Positions 9,247 through 23,862 of a stretch of DNA of 49,538 bases are shown here, one piece after another. The first letter of the stretch is position 1; each line of letters opens with the position of its first letter. The position numbers and the translations under genes are program-made. The notes under the pieces were generated by a model, which did no database searches, was not told the DNA's origin, and saw only the letters and a list, made by a program, of their open reading frames with translations. The stretch lies in NCBI GenBank assembly GCA_016872645.1, contig VGZH01000042.1, positions 1 to 49,538 on the forward strand, in the 5' to 3' direction. This stretch comes from Planctomycetota bacterium (GTDB lineage: Bacteria; Planctomycetota; Planctomycetia; Planctomycetales; Planctomycetaceae).

Positions 9247-10395
9247 GTGAAATGCTTTGTTGCTTGTTTGATGCTGGTGGGTTTCGCGTGGCTCGACGCA
9301 CCATACGATCCAGCGCCGCATCTGACGGCGATCGCCAAGTCCGGGCCGCAAGGAGAAGGTTCGGCAACGGCGAAGCTGGCTCGCGATGAATTAGCGAAGC
9401 AGGGCGTAGACATTCTGCCGCCATTGCTCGTGGCGATGGATACCTCGAATGCGGTCGCAGCGAATTGGTATCGGACGGTTTATGAAGAGATTGTGGCTCG
9501 CGAGTTGAAGCGAGCCGAGACGAAGTGGCCGATCGAGTTCTTCAAAGAGTACGCCAGCGATGCGAAGCGAGTCGGCAAACCACGACGGTTAGTGCTGACG
9601 TTGCTCGACAAGCTGGATCCGGCCTTTCGCGATCAGTGGCTGCCAACTCGATTGGAAGATGCCGAGTTTCGGTACGAAGCGGTCGGGCTGGCGTTGGCCG
9701 CCGGGGATCGAGCACTCACGAGCAAAGACGACGCGGCGGCGAAGGCCGAGTTTCGCAAAGCCTTCGAAGCGGCTCGCGACAGCAACCAGGTCTCGCAAGC
9801 AGCGGCGAAACTGAGAACGCTCGGCGAATCGGCCGATGCGGTCAGGCATCTCGGTTTGGTTGTCGACTGGTGGGTGGTCGGCCCGTTCGACGCACCGCAG
9901 AAGACCGGATTCGCAAAGGTCTTTGAGCCGGAAACCAGAGTCGATCTGCAAGCCAAGTATCGCGGCCAAGGAGGTGCGGAGATCGCTTGGAAGAGACATC
10001 ACGAGACCGACGCGCTCGGCCAATTGGACCTCAACAAACAACTGGGAGCGACACGCGAGGCGGTCGGCTATGCGTACTCGGAGATCGACGTCCCGCGCGA
10101 GCAAGCCGCTCAAGTACGTTGTGGGGCCGACGACAATTGCTCGGTGTGGCTCAACGGGCAGAAAGTATTCGGACGCGATCAATGGTTGAACGGCACCCGC
10201 TTCGATCGCTTCATCACGCCGATCCAATTGAAAGCCGGCCGCAACACGCTGCTCGTCAAAATCTGCCAAGGGCCACAACACAAAGACCCGGAAGTTCCTA
10301 ACAACTGGTCGCTGCAACTCCGGCTGTGTGACGCGGATGGTCGAGGGATTGTGTTCCAATCAAGGCTGACAGAAAAAACGGGGTCAGAAAAATGA
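9247..10395 (+). CDS. Secreted protein with C-terminal sugar-binding-like domain
   Basis: 382 residues from GTG 9247, chosen because a hydrophobic signal-like segment (VKCFVACLMLVGFAWL) starts there with GGGAGC upstream. The frame is open further upstream, but that part overlaps the previous gene. The middle is helical (about 40-210). The C-terminal part reads WWVVGPFD, then GADDNCSVWLNGQKVF and GRNTLLVKI, like the jelly-roll sugar-binding domain of glycoside hydrolase family 2. No catalytic motif is seen. It overlaps the PQQ gene by 4 bp (ATGA), so the two are co-translated and probably work together at the cell surface. Confidence 0.75.
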   Translation: MKCFVACLMLVGFAWLDAPYDPAPHLTAIAKSGPQGEGSATAKLARDELAKQGVDILPPLLVAMDTSNAVAANWYRTVYEEIVARELKRAETKWPIEFFKEYASDAKRVGKPRRLVLTLLDKLDPAFRDQWLPTRLEDAEFRYEAVGLALAAGDRALTSKDDAAAKAEFRKAFEAARDSNQVSQAAAKLRTLGESADAVRHLGLVVDWWVVGPFDAPQKTGFAKVFEPETRVDLQAKYRGQGGAEIAWKRHHETDALGQLDLNKQLGATREAVGYAYSEIDVPREQAAQVRCGADDNCSVWLNGQKVFGRDQWLNGTRFDRFITPIQLKAGRNTLLVKICQGPQHKDPEVPNNWSLQLRLCDADGRGIVFQSRLTEKTGSEK

Positions 10396-11663
10396 AGCAT
10401 CACATCCTGCGATCGTTTTCCCTCGTTTTTGTGTCAGTCCTTTTTTCGTCAGCCGACAATTGTTCCGCCGAGAACTGGCCCGGTTGGCGAGGCCCAAATC
10501 GGAATGGCGTAACGACCGATACCGGTGTGCCGACAACGTGGTCGGCGTCCGAGAACGTATTGTGGAAGATGCCGCTGCCGGGAATCGGCACGTCGAATCC
10601 GGTGGTGTGGGGTGACAAGGTTCTCGTGACCGCTTCGGAAGGTCGCGATCAGGGAGAACTGCACGTCATCGCATTTGACCGCGACACAGGCCGCGAGCGG
10701 TGGCATCAGCGGCTGTGGGGGACGGCGCCGACGTTGTTCTACGGACGCAGTGGAATGGCGAGTCCCTCGCCGGTGACGGACGGAAAGCGGCTGTTTGCGT
10801 TTTTCGGAACGGGGGACGTGTTTTGCTTTGATCTCGACGGTGGCCTGTTGTGGCAGCGAGCGATCGCCGAAGAATACGGCCCGTTTGAGAATCGTTTTGC
10901 GGCGGCCAGTTCGCCGCTGTTGTTCGAGGACAAGCTCATCGTGCAGTGCGATCATTACGGAGCCTCGTATGTAATCGCGCTCGATCAACAGACGGGTGCA
11001 AACCGCTGGAAGTCAGATCGACCGGAGGTGTGGCTGTCGTGGTCGTCACCGCAACTCGTACCGAGCGGCGATCGGGTCGAGTTGGTGCTGAGCGGGTCGG
11101 AGAAACTCGACGGCTACGACCCGCGTACCGGCAGTCGGTTATGGACAGTTCGCGGGCTTGCTCGCGAGTGCGTGCCGACGCCGGTAATCGGTCACGGGAT
11201 GTTGTTTGTCGTGAGCGGCCCGAACGGGACGCACTTCGCCATCAAGCCGGGAGGCAGTGGCGACATTACCGACTCGCACGTCGTTTGGAAGAACGACAAA
11301 GGAACGTCGTTCGTTCCGTCGGCAATCCTCGCCGGCGAGCGGTACTACCTTGCCGACGACAAGGGGATCGGCTCGTGCATGGACGCTCGCACGGGCAAGC
11401 TGATCTGGAAAAAACGCTTCGGCGACAAGTTCACCGCGTCGCCAGTCTCGGCCGATGGCAAGCTGTTCTTCACGAATGAATCCGGCAGCACCCTGGTGCT
11501 CGATGCCACTCAAGCCAGTTATGAGGAGGTCGCTCGCAACGACATCGGCGAGGAGGTGTATGCGTCGCCGGCAATCTCGCAGGGGAAGTTCTTTCTGCGG
11601 ACAGCGACGAATTTAGTATGCATTGGGAAGAAGGAGAGGAACGCAGTGCAAAGCGCAGAATGA
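10392..11663 (+). CDS. Secreted PQQ-like beta-propeller protein
   Basis: 423 residues with a signal peptide (about 1-26). Repeated WxxxL/xGxxxW strands of a PQQ-type beta-propeller are visible: NWPGWRGPNRNG, GTSNPVVWGDKVLVTA, FDRDTGRERW, LDQQTGANRWKSD, YDPRTGSRLWTV and MDARTGKLIWKK. In planctomycetes these serve as outer-surface binding or redox-associated scaffolds rather than proven quinoproteins; a catalytic Asp/Glu set was not identified. Its start overlaps the preceding gene by 4 bp. The last residues (about NAVQSAE) are encoded by the left arm of a palindromic element (11637-11734) that also provides the stop codon. Confidence 0.88.
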   Translation: MKHHILRSFSLVFVSVLFSSADNCSAENWPGWRGPNRNGVTTDTGVPTTWSASENVLWKMPLPGIGTSNPVVWGDKVLVTASEGRDQGELHVIAFDRDTGRERWHQRLWGTAPTLFYGRSGMASPSPVTDGKRLFAFFGTGDVFCFDLDGGLLWQRAIAEEYGPFENRFAAASSPLLFEDKLIVQCDHYGASYVIALDQQTGANRWKSDRPEVWLSWSSPQLVPSGDRVELVLSGSEKLDGYDPRTGSRLWTVRGLARECVPTPVIGHGMLFVVSGPNGTHFAIKPGGSGDITDSHVVWKNDKGTSFVPSAILAGERYYLADDKGIGSCMDARTGKLIWKKRFGDKFTASPVSADGKLFFTNESGSTLVLDATQASYEEVARNDIGEEVYASPAISQGKFFLRTATNLVCIGKKERNAVQSAE

Positions 11664-11734
11664 AGACTGCAAAGTGTTTTGTCCGGCATTCCTCACTTGG
11701 CACTCGCCAATCGGCACTTTGCACTGCTGTTCCT
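11637..11734. repeat. Imperfect palindrome with 7-mer repeats at a gene end
   Basis: GCAGTGCAAAG (11643-11653) is exactly inverted at 11717-11727. Around it the arms pair with 27 of 34 matches, and outer AGGAAC/GTTCCT blocks extend the element to about 98 bp. The right arm is a run of 7-base units: CATTCCT, CACTTGG, CACTCGC, CAATCGG, CACTTTG, CACTGCT (11687-11728). Confidence 0.65.
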
Positions 11735-11818
11735 GCCGCCCCTGACTTGGCATCACGACTCGCCAGTCGCAGAATGTCGCCCGCTCGTCCGTTGTCCTCC
11801 ACTGACAGGAGCCTCGCC

Positions 11819-16678
<4,860 letters not shown>

Positions 16679-16682
16679 TTTT

Positions 16683-16710
16683 GGAGTGCGGGGCTGACAC
16701 CCCGCACTCC
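16683..16710. terminator. Hairpin between convergent genes, GGAGTGCGG family
   Basis: GGAGTGCGGGG (16683-16693), loop CTGACA, CCCCGCACTCC (16700-16710): a perfect 11-bp stem 4 bp after the plus-strand stop and 9 bp before the minus-strand stop. It probably ends both transcripts, though no T-run follows. Its ends match those of the longer palindromes at 38196 and 44045. Confidence 0.65.
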
Positions 16711-16719
16711 GATGAGATC

Positions 16720-17202
16720 TCACAACCCCAGCAGTTTCAGCAGCCAGTTGCCGATCAAGGCCACAATCACGACCCTGGCAAACGCGTTTGACCAAATGGA
16801 GTCGGCGAAGCGTCGAGCAGGCGGCCAGCCAAGCAGCATCGCCAGTCGATAGGGAAGCTGAGCGAGCACCGCGAACGCCAGAAGTGGGACAACTCGATTG
16901 AGCGCGATCGCGCCGGACCAGTCGCCGCTGGCGAGTCGGATGAAACCGCGTGTCAGGCCGCAACCGGGGCACTCGAGCCCTAACCACAGCCGCGAACCGC
17001 ACATCTCCGGCGCGGGGAGGCTACTCAGGCCGAACAACGTGACGCGCTGATCCGCGCGGATTCGCAGAGCAAACGACAGAACGAGCACCGCAACGGCGAT
17101 GCACAGCATGGTCACGTCGTACGAGCGGACCTGAGTCACGTCTCGAGTCACCGACGATGACTCCTCCACTTCGAGTGTTGGCAGAGACTCGGAGACTGAC
17201 AT
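16720..17202 (-). CDS. DUF2752 membrane protein
   Basis: 160 residues. The hallmark CPGCGLTRG sits between hydrophobic segments, after a first transmembrane segment (DVTMLCIAVAVLVLSFALRI); two or three more follow. DUF2752 proteins are small inner-membrane proteins of unknown function. It begins 12 bp after the stop of the DUF1549/DUF1553 gene on the same strand, so the two are likely co-transcribed. Confidence 0.88.
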   Translation of the reverse strand: MSVSESLPTLEVEESSSVTRDVTQVRSYDVTMLCIAVAVLVLSFALRIRADQRVTLFGLSSLPAPEMCGSRLWLGLECPGCGLTRGFIRLASGDWSGAIALNRVVPLLAFAVLAQLPYRLAMLLGWPPARRFADSIWSNAFARVVIVALIGNWLLKLLGL

Positions 17203-17214
17203 CGTGTCACACTC

Positions 17215-19452
17215 TCAATGCCGCAGCACAAATTCGGGGGAGGACATCAGGCTCCAGACGACATCCTCCAGATTGACTCGGCGGTTGTCGGACGACGCGA
17301 GGTGTTTCATAGCAGCGGCAAGTTCCGTCGCGGACGGCGCGCGATTGAGGATCGTCCAGAAGACGTCGTCGATCACCGCGTCCGCGTCAACCTTGGATTC
17401 CAGCCAGTCGCGCAGGCGGTTGTCGGAACGGGCCAGTACCTCGTTGAGAATCGGGCCGCTGACAAGTTGTAAGGTCTGCGAGAGTGTCGGATCGTCGGCC
17501 CGCTCGCACTCGCAGGCTTGCAGGCGTGGCGGCTTGCCGAACATCGTCAGCAATTGATCGCCGCTAGACGGGGCGGAGTCACGTCGCCGAAAGGTTCGGA
17601 CGCCGGCTAATTGCGAGGCGCGAGTGCCGCTGGGATAACCGTTGAACTCCAACTTTGCACCGAGCACTTCGCTGAACGAATCAGCGAGTTGTTCAGCGGA
17701 CAGACGGCGAATGACGGCGTGCGAGAAATTCGATTCGTCGTCACGGTTCGTGTCGTTGGGTGCGGAGGAAAGTTGGTACGTCCGCGAAGCCATAATCGTG
17801 CGGATCAAATGCTGCACGTCGAAGCGGTGCATGACGAAATCGTCGGTGAGCGCGGCCAGCAGCGCGGGGTTGCTCGCGGGGTTGGTCGCTCGAAAGTCGT
17901 CGATCGGCTCGACGATGCCTCGGCCGAGCAAGTGGAACCAAACTCGATTGACTTGAGCCTCCGCAAATCGGCGGTTCGTCGGAGCGGTCAGCCAGTCGGC
18001 AACGGCCATCAGGCGATCAGAGGATGTTTCGAATTCCGAGTTCCGAGTTCCGAGGAGTCTGGGCTTCACAGGTTTGCCGGTGCCGGGATGCTCGACCTCT
18101 TTGCCATCGCCGATCAGGACGAGTTGTTCGCCGTCGAACTCGTGCGAGTCGTTGCGGTCGCGGCGGTTGTTTTCGAGAACCTCGTACTTGATCTGCGAGA
18201 ACTGATTCGCCCAGCCGTAGTAATCGGCCTGCGTCCAGCGATCGAATGGGTGATTGTGACACTTCGCGCATTGCAGGCGCGTGCCGAGAAACACTTGAGC
18301 CACGGTTTCGGCTCGTATAATCGGATCTCGCATCGCGCGGTAAAAGTTGGACGCCGGTTGCTCGTAGGTACTGCCCCGCGCCACGATCAACTCGCGGACG
18401 AAAATGTCGAGCGGCTTGTTTGTAGCCATGCCGTCCCGAATCCAGGCGTGAAACGTCGCGACCCCTTTGCGGTCGAGCGTCTTCTCTTCGACCCGCAGCA
18501 GGTCGGCCCACTTGAGTGCCCAAAAGTCAGCGAACTCTGGCCGAGTCAGCAACTCATCCACCAATCGCGGTCGCTTGTCGAGCCGTTGGTCTTGCGCGAA
18601 CTGGCGCGACTTGACCGCGGTCGGCGGCAAGCCGAGCAGGTCGAGGCTCACGCGTCGCAGGAAGGTCGCGTCGTCGCAGACCTCCGACGGGTTCATTCGC
18701 AGCGATTGCAGTTTGGCGAAGACGTGTTCGTCGATGAAGTTGGTCGGCGGCGGAGCAGTCGCCACGAAGCCCGGCCGAGCCGGCAGGAATGCCAAGCTCA
18801 CGGGAACCTGTTGGTCGAGGTATCGGGCGACGACCGTGACTTCGCCGAATCGTTCGCGTCGCACGACGGCATCGACTGAGATGGTGACATTCGGTTGCGC
18901 GGCATCGAAGCAAGCCAGCCGAGTCACATCGCGCGTCGATCCGTCCGCGAACTTGGCGATCGCTTGTAGTCGCACCGAGTCTGCCGGTTCGACGACGGAC
19001 TGCTCGAGTGGCGTGACCAGCAGCGTTTGCAGTGCTGGCTCGTTACGGGACGTCTTAGGCATGCCCGCGGCGATCCACTGACGGAGCAGAGCATATTCCG
19101 GTGAATCCTCGTTGAACCGTTTGCCTCCCTCGTGCGGCACAGACATTGTCGGCTTGAGGAGCAACAGACTGCTCTCAGCATGAACAGTGTTGACTCGGCG
19201 TCCGACTTGCTCGTGCGTCAGCGTGACGAAGTCGGCATCCGGGTTCTCGCCACGCAACGACAGCTTGAAGCCTCCCTTGCCGTTCTGGTTGCCGTGGCAC
19301 GTCCCCATGTTGCAGCCGGCTTTCGAGAGCACGGCCATCACATCACGAGAAAAAGAGACATCAGTCGCTGACAGCGGGGAGATCTCCGCGACGAAAAACA
19401 CCGCGACCACGATGGCTGATGACAGCATGCGAGCGGAAGACAAACGCATCAC
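17215..19452 (-). CDS. PSCyt2/PSD1 (DUF1549/DUF1553) secreted protein
   Basis: 745 residues with a signal peptide (about 1-29). Near the N-terminus AGCNMGTCHG (Cys47, Cys52, His53) resembles a haem site but with four residues between the cysteines. A BIG2-like Ig domain follows (about 145-225), then DUF1549 (about 235-445, LRRVSLDLLGLPP, and a CxxCH-like LQCAKCHNHPFDRW) and DUF1553 (about 480-740, NRRFAEAQVNRVWFHLLGRGIVEP). These proteins are typical of planctomycetes and presumed to be periplasmic, possibly redox-linked, and often paired with DUF1501 proteins; the DUF1501 gene here is about 8 kb away. ATG 19449 is an alternative start. A TTCCGAG repeat (18027-18054) lies in the linker before DUF1553. 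Confidence 0.9.
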   Translation of the reverse strand: MMRLSSARMLSSAIVVAVFFVAEISPLSATDVSFSRDVMAVLSKAGCNMGTCHGNQNGKGGFKLSLRGENPDADFVTLTHEQVGRRVNTVHAESSLLLLKPTMSVPHEGGKRFNEDSPEYALLRQWIAAGMPKTSRNEPALQTLLVTPLEQSVVEPADSVRLQAIAKFADGSTRDVTRLACFDAAQPNVTISVDAVVRRERFGEVTVVARYLDQQVPVSLAFLPARPGFVATAPPPTNFIDEHVFAKLQSLRMNPSEVCDDATFLRRVSLDLLGLPPTAVKSRQFAQDQRLDKRPRLVDELLTRPEFADFWALKWADLLRVEEKTLDRKGVATFHAWIRDGMATNKPLDIFVRELIVARGSTYEQPASNFYRAMRDPIIRAETVAQVFLGTRLQCAKCHNHPFDRWTQADYYGWANQFSQIKYEVLENNRRDRNDSHEFDGEQLVLIGDGKEVEHPGTGKPVKPRLLGTRNSEFETSSDRLMAVADWLTAPTNRRFAEAQVNRVWFHLLGRGIVEPIDDFRATNPASNPALLAALTDDFVMHRFDVQHLIRTIMASRTYQLSSAPNDTNRDDESNFSHAVIRRLSAEQLADSFSEVLGAKLEFNGYPSGTRASQLAGVRTFRRRDSAPSSGDQLLTMFGKPPRLQACECERADDPTLSQTLQLVSGPILNEVLARSDNRLRDWLESKVDADAVIDDVFWTILNRAPSATELAAAMKHLASSDNRRVNLEDVVWSLMSSPEFVLRH
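18027..18054. repeat. TTCCGAG tandem repeat in an interdomain linker
   Basis: Three perfect TTCCGAG units (18034-18054) follow a degenerate copy TTTCGAA. In the minus-strand gene this encodes about GTRNSEFE, between the DUF1549 and DUF1553 domains. The unit matches the 7-mers at 24601-24635 read on the other strand. Confidence 0.75.
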
Positions 19453-19685
19453 GAAATCTCAGGCGGGCCAACGGACGAAGGCAACAGTGTTTCTGCTCAT
19501 CTCTTCGTCCGCAAGACGCCGAGGGCCACTGGACGAATGGAGGCGGCGGATCCGGCCCGCAAAATCGGGAATCACGTCGCGGTTCTGCCACGAAATCCGC
19601 ACAACCCGCTTTTGATGAGGTGAATCGGCCAGTACTCTCCCGACTATCGTGGAAACATGACGGCTCGAGGCCAGGGACTTTGTCC

Positions 19686-20573
19686 ATGAGTCGCGTCTAA
19701 GTGGTCGAAGACAGTCAAAGCCAAAGAGTCCTCAGCAAACGGGTGCTGGAAGCTCACGGATTTGAGGTGACGGTCGTTGCAGAAGCAGAAGTGGCCCGGG
19801 AGTCGATCACTCGTCGGCCGCCGCACGTCGCGGTCACCGACCTGCTGATGCCGAGGATGGACGGCTTGGAATTGGTCGATCAGGTGCGTTACCGATTTCC
19901 ACGCGAGCCGACAATCCTGATCACTGGGTGCGGCAGTGAAGAAATCGCTGCCGGAGCCCTGTATCGCGGAGCCGTCGGCTATATCCCGAAACGCCGGATT
20001 GACTCTGATCTTATTCCGTGTGTCGAATGCTTGTTGGGCATCGCGTGAGGAAACCTGTGGCATCCGAAGATCATCGACGAACTCGTCACCGATGAACGGC
20101 GGTTTGATCTCGACACCGATTTGTCGGTTGTGCCGCACTTGGTTTCGCACCTGCAAGACTGTGTCGGATTGATGCAGCTTTGTGACGAGACCGCGCAGAT
20201 CCGCCTGGGGATCACGCTGTCGGAAGCGATGACCAACGCGATTTACCACGGCAATCTTGAGCTGAGTTCCGAACAGCGCAATGAAGATGGCCCCAACTGG
20301 TTCAACTCTGTACAGAAGTATTCACAGGAGGCACCATTTCGCGACCGCAAGGTGCATGTGGCGGCAAACTTGTCTGGCGAGTCTGCCAAGTGTGTCATCC
20401 GCGATGATGGTCGCGGCTTCGATCCTGCATGACTCCCTGATCCGCGCGACGATGCGAATCTCGCCAAGGCCAGCGGTCGTGGATTGCTGCGGATTCATTG
20501 TTTCGTTGAAGAGGTTTCTTACAACGCCAGCGGCAATGAAATCACGCTGATCAAACGACGTGACAAGTCGTAG
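19686..20573 (+). pseudogene. Response regulator-ATPase gene with three in-frame stops
   Basis: One frame runs from ATG 19686 to TAG 20571, interrupted by TAA 19698, TGA 20046 and TGA 20430, with no frameshift. Ignoring the stops it encodes about 292 residues: a REC domain (MSRV-stop-VVEDSQSQRV, acidic pair Glu8/Asp9, phosphoacceptor Asp52 in VTDLLMP, conserved Lys in YIPKR), a linker (GNLWHPKIIDELVTDERRFDL) and a HATPase_c_2 domain (N-box EAMTNAIYHGN, G1 DDGRGFDPA, G2 GRGLLRI). Planctomycetes have intact single-chain proteins of this design. GTG 19701 could restart the REC domain as a 115-residue protein, and the ATPase half could start at TTG or GTG codons, so partial function is not excluded. 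It is most likely a young pseudogene. Confidence 0.85.
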
Positions 20574-20618
20574 CTTGAGCACTCTCGCCCGATCCTGCGA
20601 CGGGCAGGAGTGGCCGTC

Positions 20619-22061
20619 CTACGAATCCCACTCGGCCAACTGCCGACCGATCGCGTCCGTCAGCGTTTCCAATCCTCCGGGGGCAACCAGTGCGACTTCT
20701 GGCTGATAGAGTTGCGGCTTCGAATACGCCTCGCGAGCCGGCATGTAGCTGACGTTCGTCCCGTTCGCCAGCGTGATGGCGATCAGCGGTCGATGTGGAA
20801 ATCGCCGGATCAACTCCGACTGCAAAAGATGATACGGCTCTCCTTCGGCGGCGTACCAGAACGCATCACCCCATTGCCAAGTCCAGGCCGGCAACGGGTA
20901 GTTCTCTCCCGGTGGCAGCGGGCGAATGCGATCCAACAATCGGCGTTGGCGTTCCACTTTTGCTCGCAGCGTGGCGGCCTCATCGGTGCGGCCCGCTTCT
21001 CGCACGGACCTTTCTTCGGCGATCAGCTCGCGATGAAGTTGCTCGGCGGCAGCGAGCTTCGGCAAGGACGACAAGTACGGCAGCGGCACGTTCAACACAG
21101 CCTGTTGCGCGATCTCGACGCTGGCGAATCGTTTGGCGGTCCAGGGTTGATGCCGCCAGTTGCCAAGCGTTGCACCGGAGAAGACGGGTCCTTGGTAGAC
21201 GTGATCGGTCTCAGCCGGATTCATGCCCGACAAAACGCCCAATGCCGTGAAGCCGACTTGCCGTCCGTTGCGATCCGCGACCGACGTGTCGCCGACGTAA
21301 CCATCTCGCGGCCCGATGTCGCCGCATGGCGCGAGCAGAAACAAACAGGGGGCGGTGGTCTCTTGCTCGACGACTTCTCGCAGTGCTCCGACGTAATCCG
21401 GGCTGACGAGCGTGTTCTCCCAAGCCAGTGTCGTCGTGTGACACGGATAGTTGACGATCGTTGCGAGCACCGTGTTGGCCGCCGTCACCCGCACGACATT
21501 CAGCGGCAGCGGTTTGGCCTCGTCCGGATTGAAACCACAGACGTAATGCCCGCGAGCCTCGTCGAGGTAGTCGCGTTGGCAGCCCATCTCGCAGGTCGTC
21601 GAACCGTAGGTCAGAGTCGCCGGTTGCGATCTGAGTTGTGCCGCTCGAAACGCTTCGTGGATCTTGCTCGGCAGACTGTCGAGGTACGGGCCGATTCGAT
21701 CGCCGCCCGGAAAATCGGTTCGGTCGCGTGACAAATATCCCGCCGAATGCGTGTGCGAAAACGTAACGAGCAATTCCGATCGGCTCAGTCCCGTCAGCCG
21801 ACACGTCTCGCTCAACAACGCTTCCATTTCCGGCGCACGCAGCAAGCAGTGGTCGAGCGACACGAGCACCGTCTGCCGTGATCGATCCAACGGCCGCATG
21901 ACGACGACGGTCGCTCGCAACGGCCGATGAATTCCGGTCGAGCGGTCGTGCGCCGCCGCTCCCCACATGCGGTGGTACATCCCGACCGGCGGCGTGATGT
22001 CGGTGAACGCGATACCGAATTCGCAACGCGATGATGGAGTGTGCACGATGGTGGTGCTCAT
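20619..22061 (-). CDS. Neutral ceramidase-like hydrolase
   Basis: 480 residues without an obvious signal peptide. The N-terminal part matches the neutral/alkaline non-lysosomal ceramidase family: [14 protein letters not shown] at about 15-28, [21 protein letters not shown] (likely zinc-binding His pair) and [11 protein letters not shown] helical stretch (about 320-380) follows. In planctomycetes this family is common and is likely an amidase-type metal hydrolase; the true substrate is unknown and ceramide is not assumed. The start overlaps the stop of nadE by 4 bp, so the two form a translationally coupled pair. Confidence 0.85.
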   Translation of the reverse strand: MSTTIVHTPSSRCEFGIAFTDITPPVGMYHRMWGAAAHDRSTGIHRPLRATVVVMRPLDRSRQTVLVSLDHCLLRAPEMEALLSETCRLTGLSRSELLVTFSHTHSAGYLSRDRTDFPGGDRIGPYLDSLPSKIHEAFRAAQLRSQPATLTYGSTTCEMGCQRDYLDEARGHYVCGFNPDEAKPLPLNVVRVTAANTVLATIVNYPCHTTTLAWENTLVSPDYVGALREVVEQETTAPCLFLLAPCGDIGPRDGYVGDTSVADRNGRQVGFTALGVLSGMNPAETDHVYQGPVFSGATLGNWRHQPWTAKRFASVEIAQQAVLNVPLPYLSSLPKLAAAEQLHRELIAEERSVREAGRTDEAATLRAKVERQRRLLDRIRPLPPGENYPLPAWTWQWGDAFWYAAEGEPYHLLQSELIRRFPHRPLIAITLANGTNVSYMPAREAYSKPQLYQPEVALVAPGGLETLTDAIGRQLAEWDS

Positions 22062-23743
22062 GAAGAACCTCCGAAGTCAAATTTCGCGGCCATCGGCATG
22101 CGTCGTCCACTGCCGAAGGCTCGTGCGGTGAGTTTGATTCCCGGCGGCATTTGCCGACGCTTGAATTCGTTGCGATCCAGTTTTGCCGCGACCCAGCGAA
22201 CGGTCTCGGCTGGGAATTGTTCGCTCAGCGTCGCGACCGACTCCTCTCGTTCGATCAAACCTTCGAGGATCGCGTCGAGCACTGGGTACGGCGGCAATGT
22301 GTCTTGATCAAATTGACCCGGCGCAAGTTCCGCGCTGGGAGCTTTCGTGATCGAATTGATCGGGATCACTTCACGGCGTTCGCGGACCTCGTTGATGTAG
22401 CGCGAGACGGCGTAGACATCGTGTTTGAGAAGATCGCACAGAACCGCAAAACCACCGGCCATATCGCCGTACAACGTGCAGTAGCCGACCGCCAGTTCGC
22501 TCTTGTTGCCGGTCGCCAGTGCGAGCCAACCTTGCCGATTGCTGCGAATCATCACGAGTGCTCCACGAATCCGAGCCTGCAAGTTCTGATCGGCGAGTCC
22601 ACCTGGTTGACTGGTGAGGTCCGCCCCAACGACACGCGTCGCCTCGTAGGCGCGGTGCATCTCGTCGATCGGAATGATCGCGTGATCGATGCCGAGGTTC
22701 TCGGCCAACAGCTTTGCGTCCGAGACACTGTGCTCGCTGCTATGCCGGCTGGGCATCAGCAATCCATGGACGTGATCAGGACCAACCGCCTGAGTCGCGA
22801 TGTACGCCGCCAGTGCCGAATCGATGCCGCCGGACAGCCCAAGCACACAGTCTTTGAATCCGGACTTCCGCAGATAGTCCCGCAGGCCGAGGACGAGCGC
22901 GTCGAGCAGGTCGGCTTCACGAGGGCGGATGGGATGACGAGGTGAGGAGTTGACAGGTTGAGGGGCTGACGGCGTGAGATCGACAACACGCAAGTCCTCG
23001 GCAAACGGAGCAAGCTCTTCGATCACGTTCGCAGCGGAGTCGAGGGCAAGACTGTTGCCGTCGAAGACAAGATCGTCATTGCCGCCGACTTGGTTGACGA
23101 ACATGAACGGCTTGCGATGCCGCGAGACGTGCCGCTGTAAGATGTTCAGGCGTCGATGCGGCTTGTCCTTCTCGAAGGGACTGGCCGAAAGGTTGATGAG
23201 TACGTCGGCTCCGAGCGACACCAGCTCCGCGACCGGATCAGACTGTTGCAGCGGTCGGTCGTGATAAAAAGTATTTGGCTCGCCGTACCAAGCGTCTTCG
23301 CAGATGTGAACGCCAAGCTTCACTCCTCGCAATTCGACTGGTCGCACTCGCTCCGCGGGGCGGAAATAGCGCTGCTCATCGAACACGTCGTAGTTCGGCA
23401 GCAACGTCTTGTGAATGGTGTCGAGCACCTCACCATCGAGCAGTAAGCTGGCCCCGTTCGCGATGCGGCCTTCGGTCGCGCCCCACTTCGTCGGATGTCC
23501 GACCAACACCGCCAACCCGCGTGGCAGTTGCTTGGCCAAAGAACTCACGGCGCGGTCGCAGGCGTGAGCAAATCCTTCCCGCAGCAGCAAATCCTTTGGC
23601 GGATAGCCGCTGATGACCAACTCCGAAGTGACCAACAAGTCCGCACCCAATGCCAGAGCGTTTTCCGCCGCCAATCGCACCAGCTCGGTGTTGCCCTGCA
23701 GGTCTCCGACGGTTGGATTGAGTTGAGCGAGAGCGATCTTCAC
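22058..23743 (-). CDS. nadE: Glutamine-dependent NAD+ synthase
   Basis: 562 residues from GTG 23743; the frame is open further upstream but conserved sequence starts exactly here ([18 protein letters not shown]). The N-terminal nitrilase-type glutaminase domain has Glu41, Lys112 ([13 protein letters not shown]) and Cys148 (HICEDAWY). The C-terminal synthetase domain has the PP-loop SGGIDS at 304-309, plus [18 protein letters not shown] and PSAELAPGQ. It makes NAD+ from deamido-NAD+ with ammonia passed from glutamine. The interdomain linker (about 256-272) is encoded by an 8-bp repeat tract (22936-22978). It overlaps the ceramidase-like gene by 4 bp. Confidence 0.95.
   Translation of the reverse strand: MKIALAQLNPTVGDLQGNTELVRLAAENALALGADLLVTSELVISGYPPKDLLLREGFAHACDRAVSSLAKQLPRGLAVLVGHPTKWGATEGRIANGASLLLDGEVLDTIHKTLLPNYDVFDEQRYFRPAERVRPVELRGVKLGVHICEDAWYGEPNTFYHDRPLQQSDPVAELVSLGADVLINLSASPFEKDKPHRRLNILQRHVSRHRKPFMFVNQVGGNDDLVFDGNSLALDSAANVIEELAPFAEDLRVVDLTPSAPQPVNSSPRHPIRPREADLLDALVLGLRDYLRKSGFKDCVLGLSGGIDSALAAYIATQAVGPDHVHGLLMPSRHSSEHSVSDAKLLAENLGIDHAIIPIDEMHRAYEATRVVGADLTSQPGGLADQNLQARIRGALVMIRSNRQGWLALATGNKSELAVGYCTLYGDMAGGFAVLCDLLKHDVYAVSRYINEVRERREVIPINSITKAPSAELAPGQFDQDTLPPYPVLDAILEGLIEREESVATLSEQFPAETVRWVAAKLDRNEFKRRQMPPGIKLTARAFGSGRRMPMAAKFDFGGSS
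22936..22978. repeat. 8-bp degenerate tandem repeat in the nadE linker
   Basis: Plus strand units: GACGAGGT, GAGGAGTT, GACAGGTT, GAGGGGCT, GACGGCGT, then GAG. On the coding strand it encodes a Pro/Ser-rich stretch ([16 protein letters not shown]) exactly between the glutaminase and synthetase domains. Confidence 0.6.
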
Positions 23744-23862
23744 GAGTGAACCTTGCTTGGGTTGCTGAGGACACCGCCAGACTATCAGAATCCCGGTCTG
23801 GCTGCGAAGTGCCCACTGACGACGTGAAGGCAAATCCATTCGCCAATGTTGGAGGTTCCCGC

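Noticed and set aside
19698-20432. Stop-codon reassignment as the cause of in-frame TAA/TGA
   Set aside because: Other genes in the window end normally on TAA, TGA and TAG, and both TAA and TGA interrupt the gene, so a genome-wide recoding does not fit.
20593-20609. TCCTGC/GCAGGA hairpin after the broken signalling gene
   Set aside because: Stem of only 6 bp and no T-run; too weak to call a terminator.
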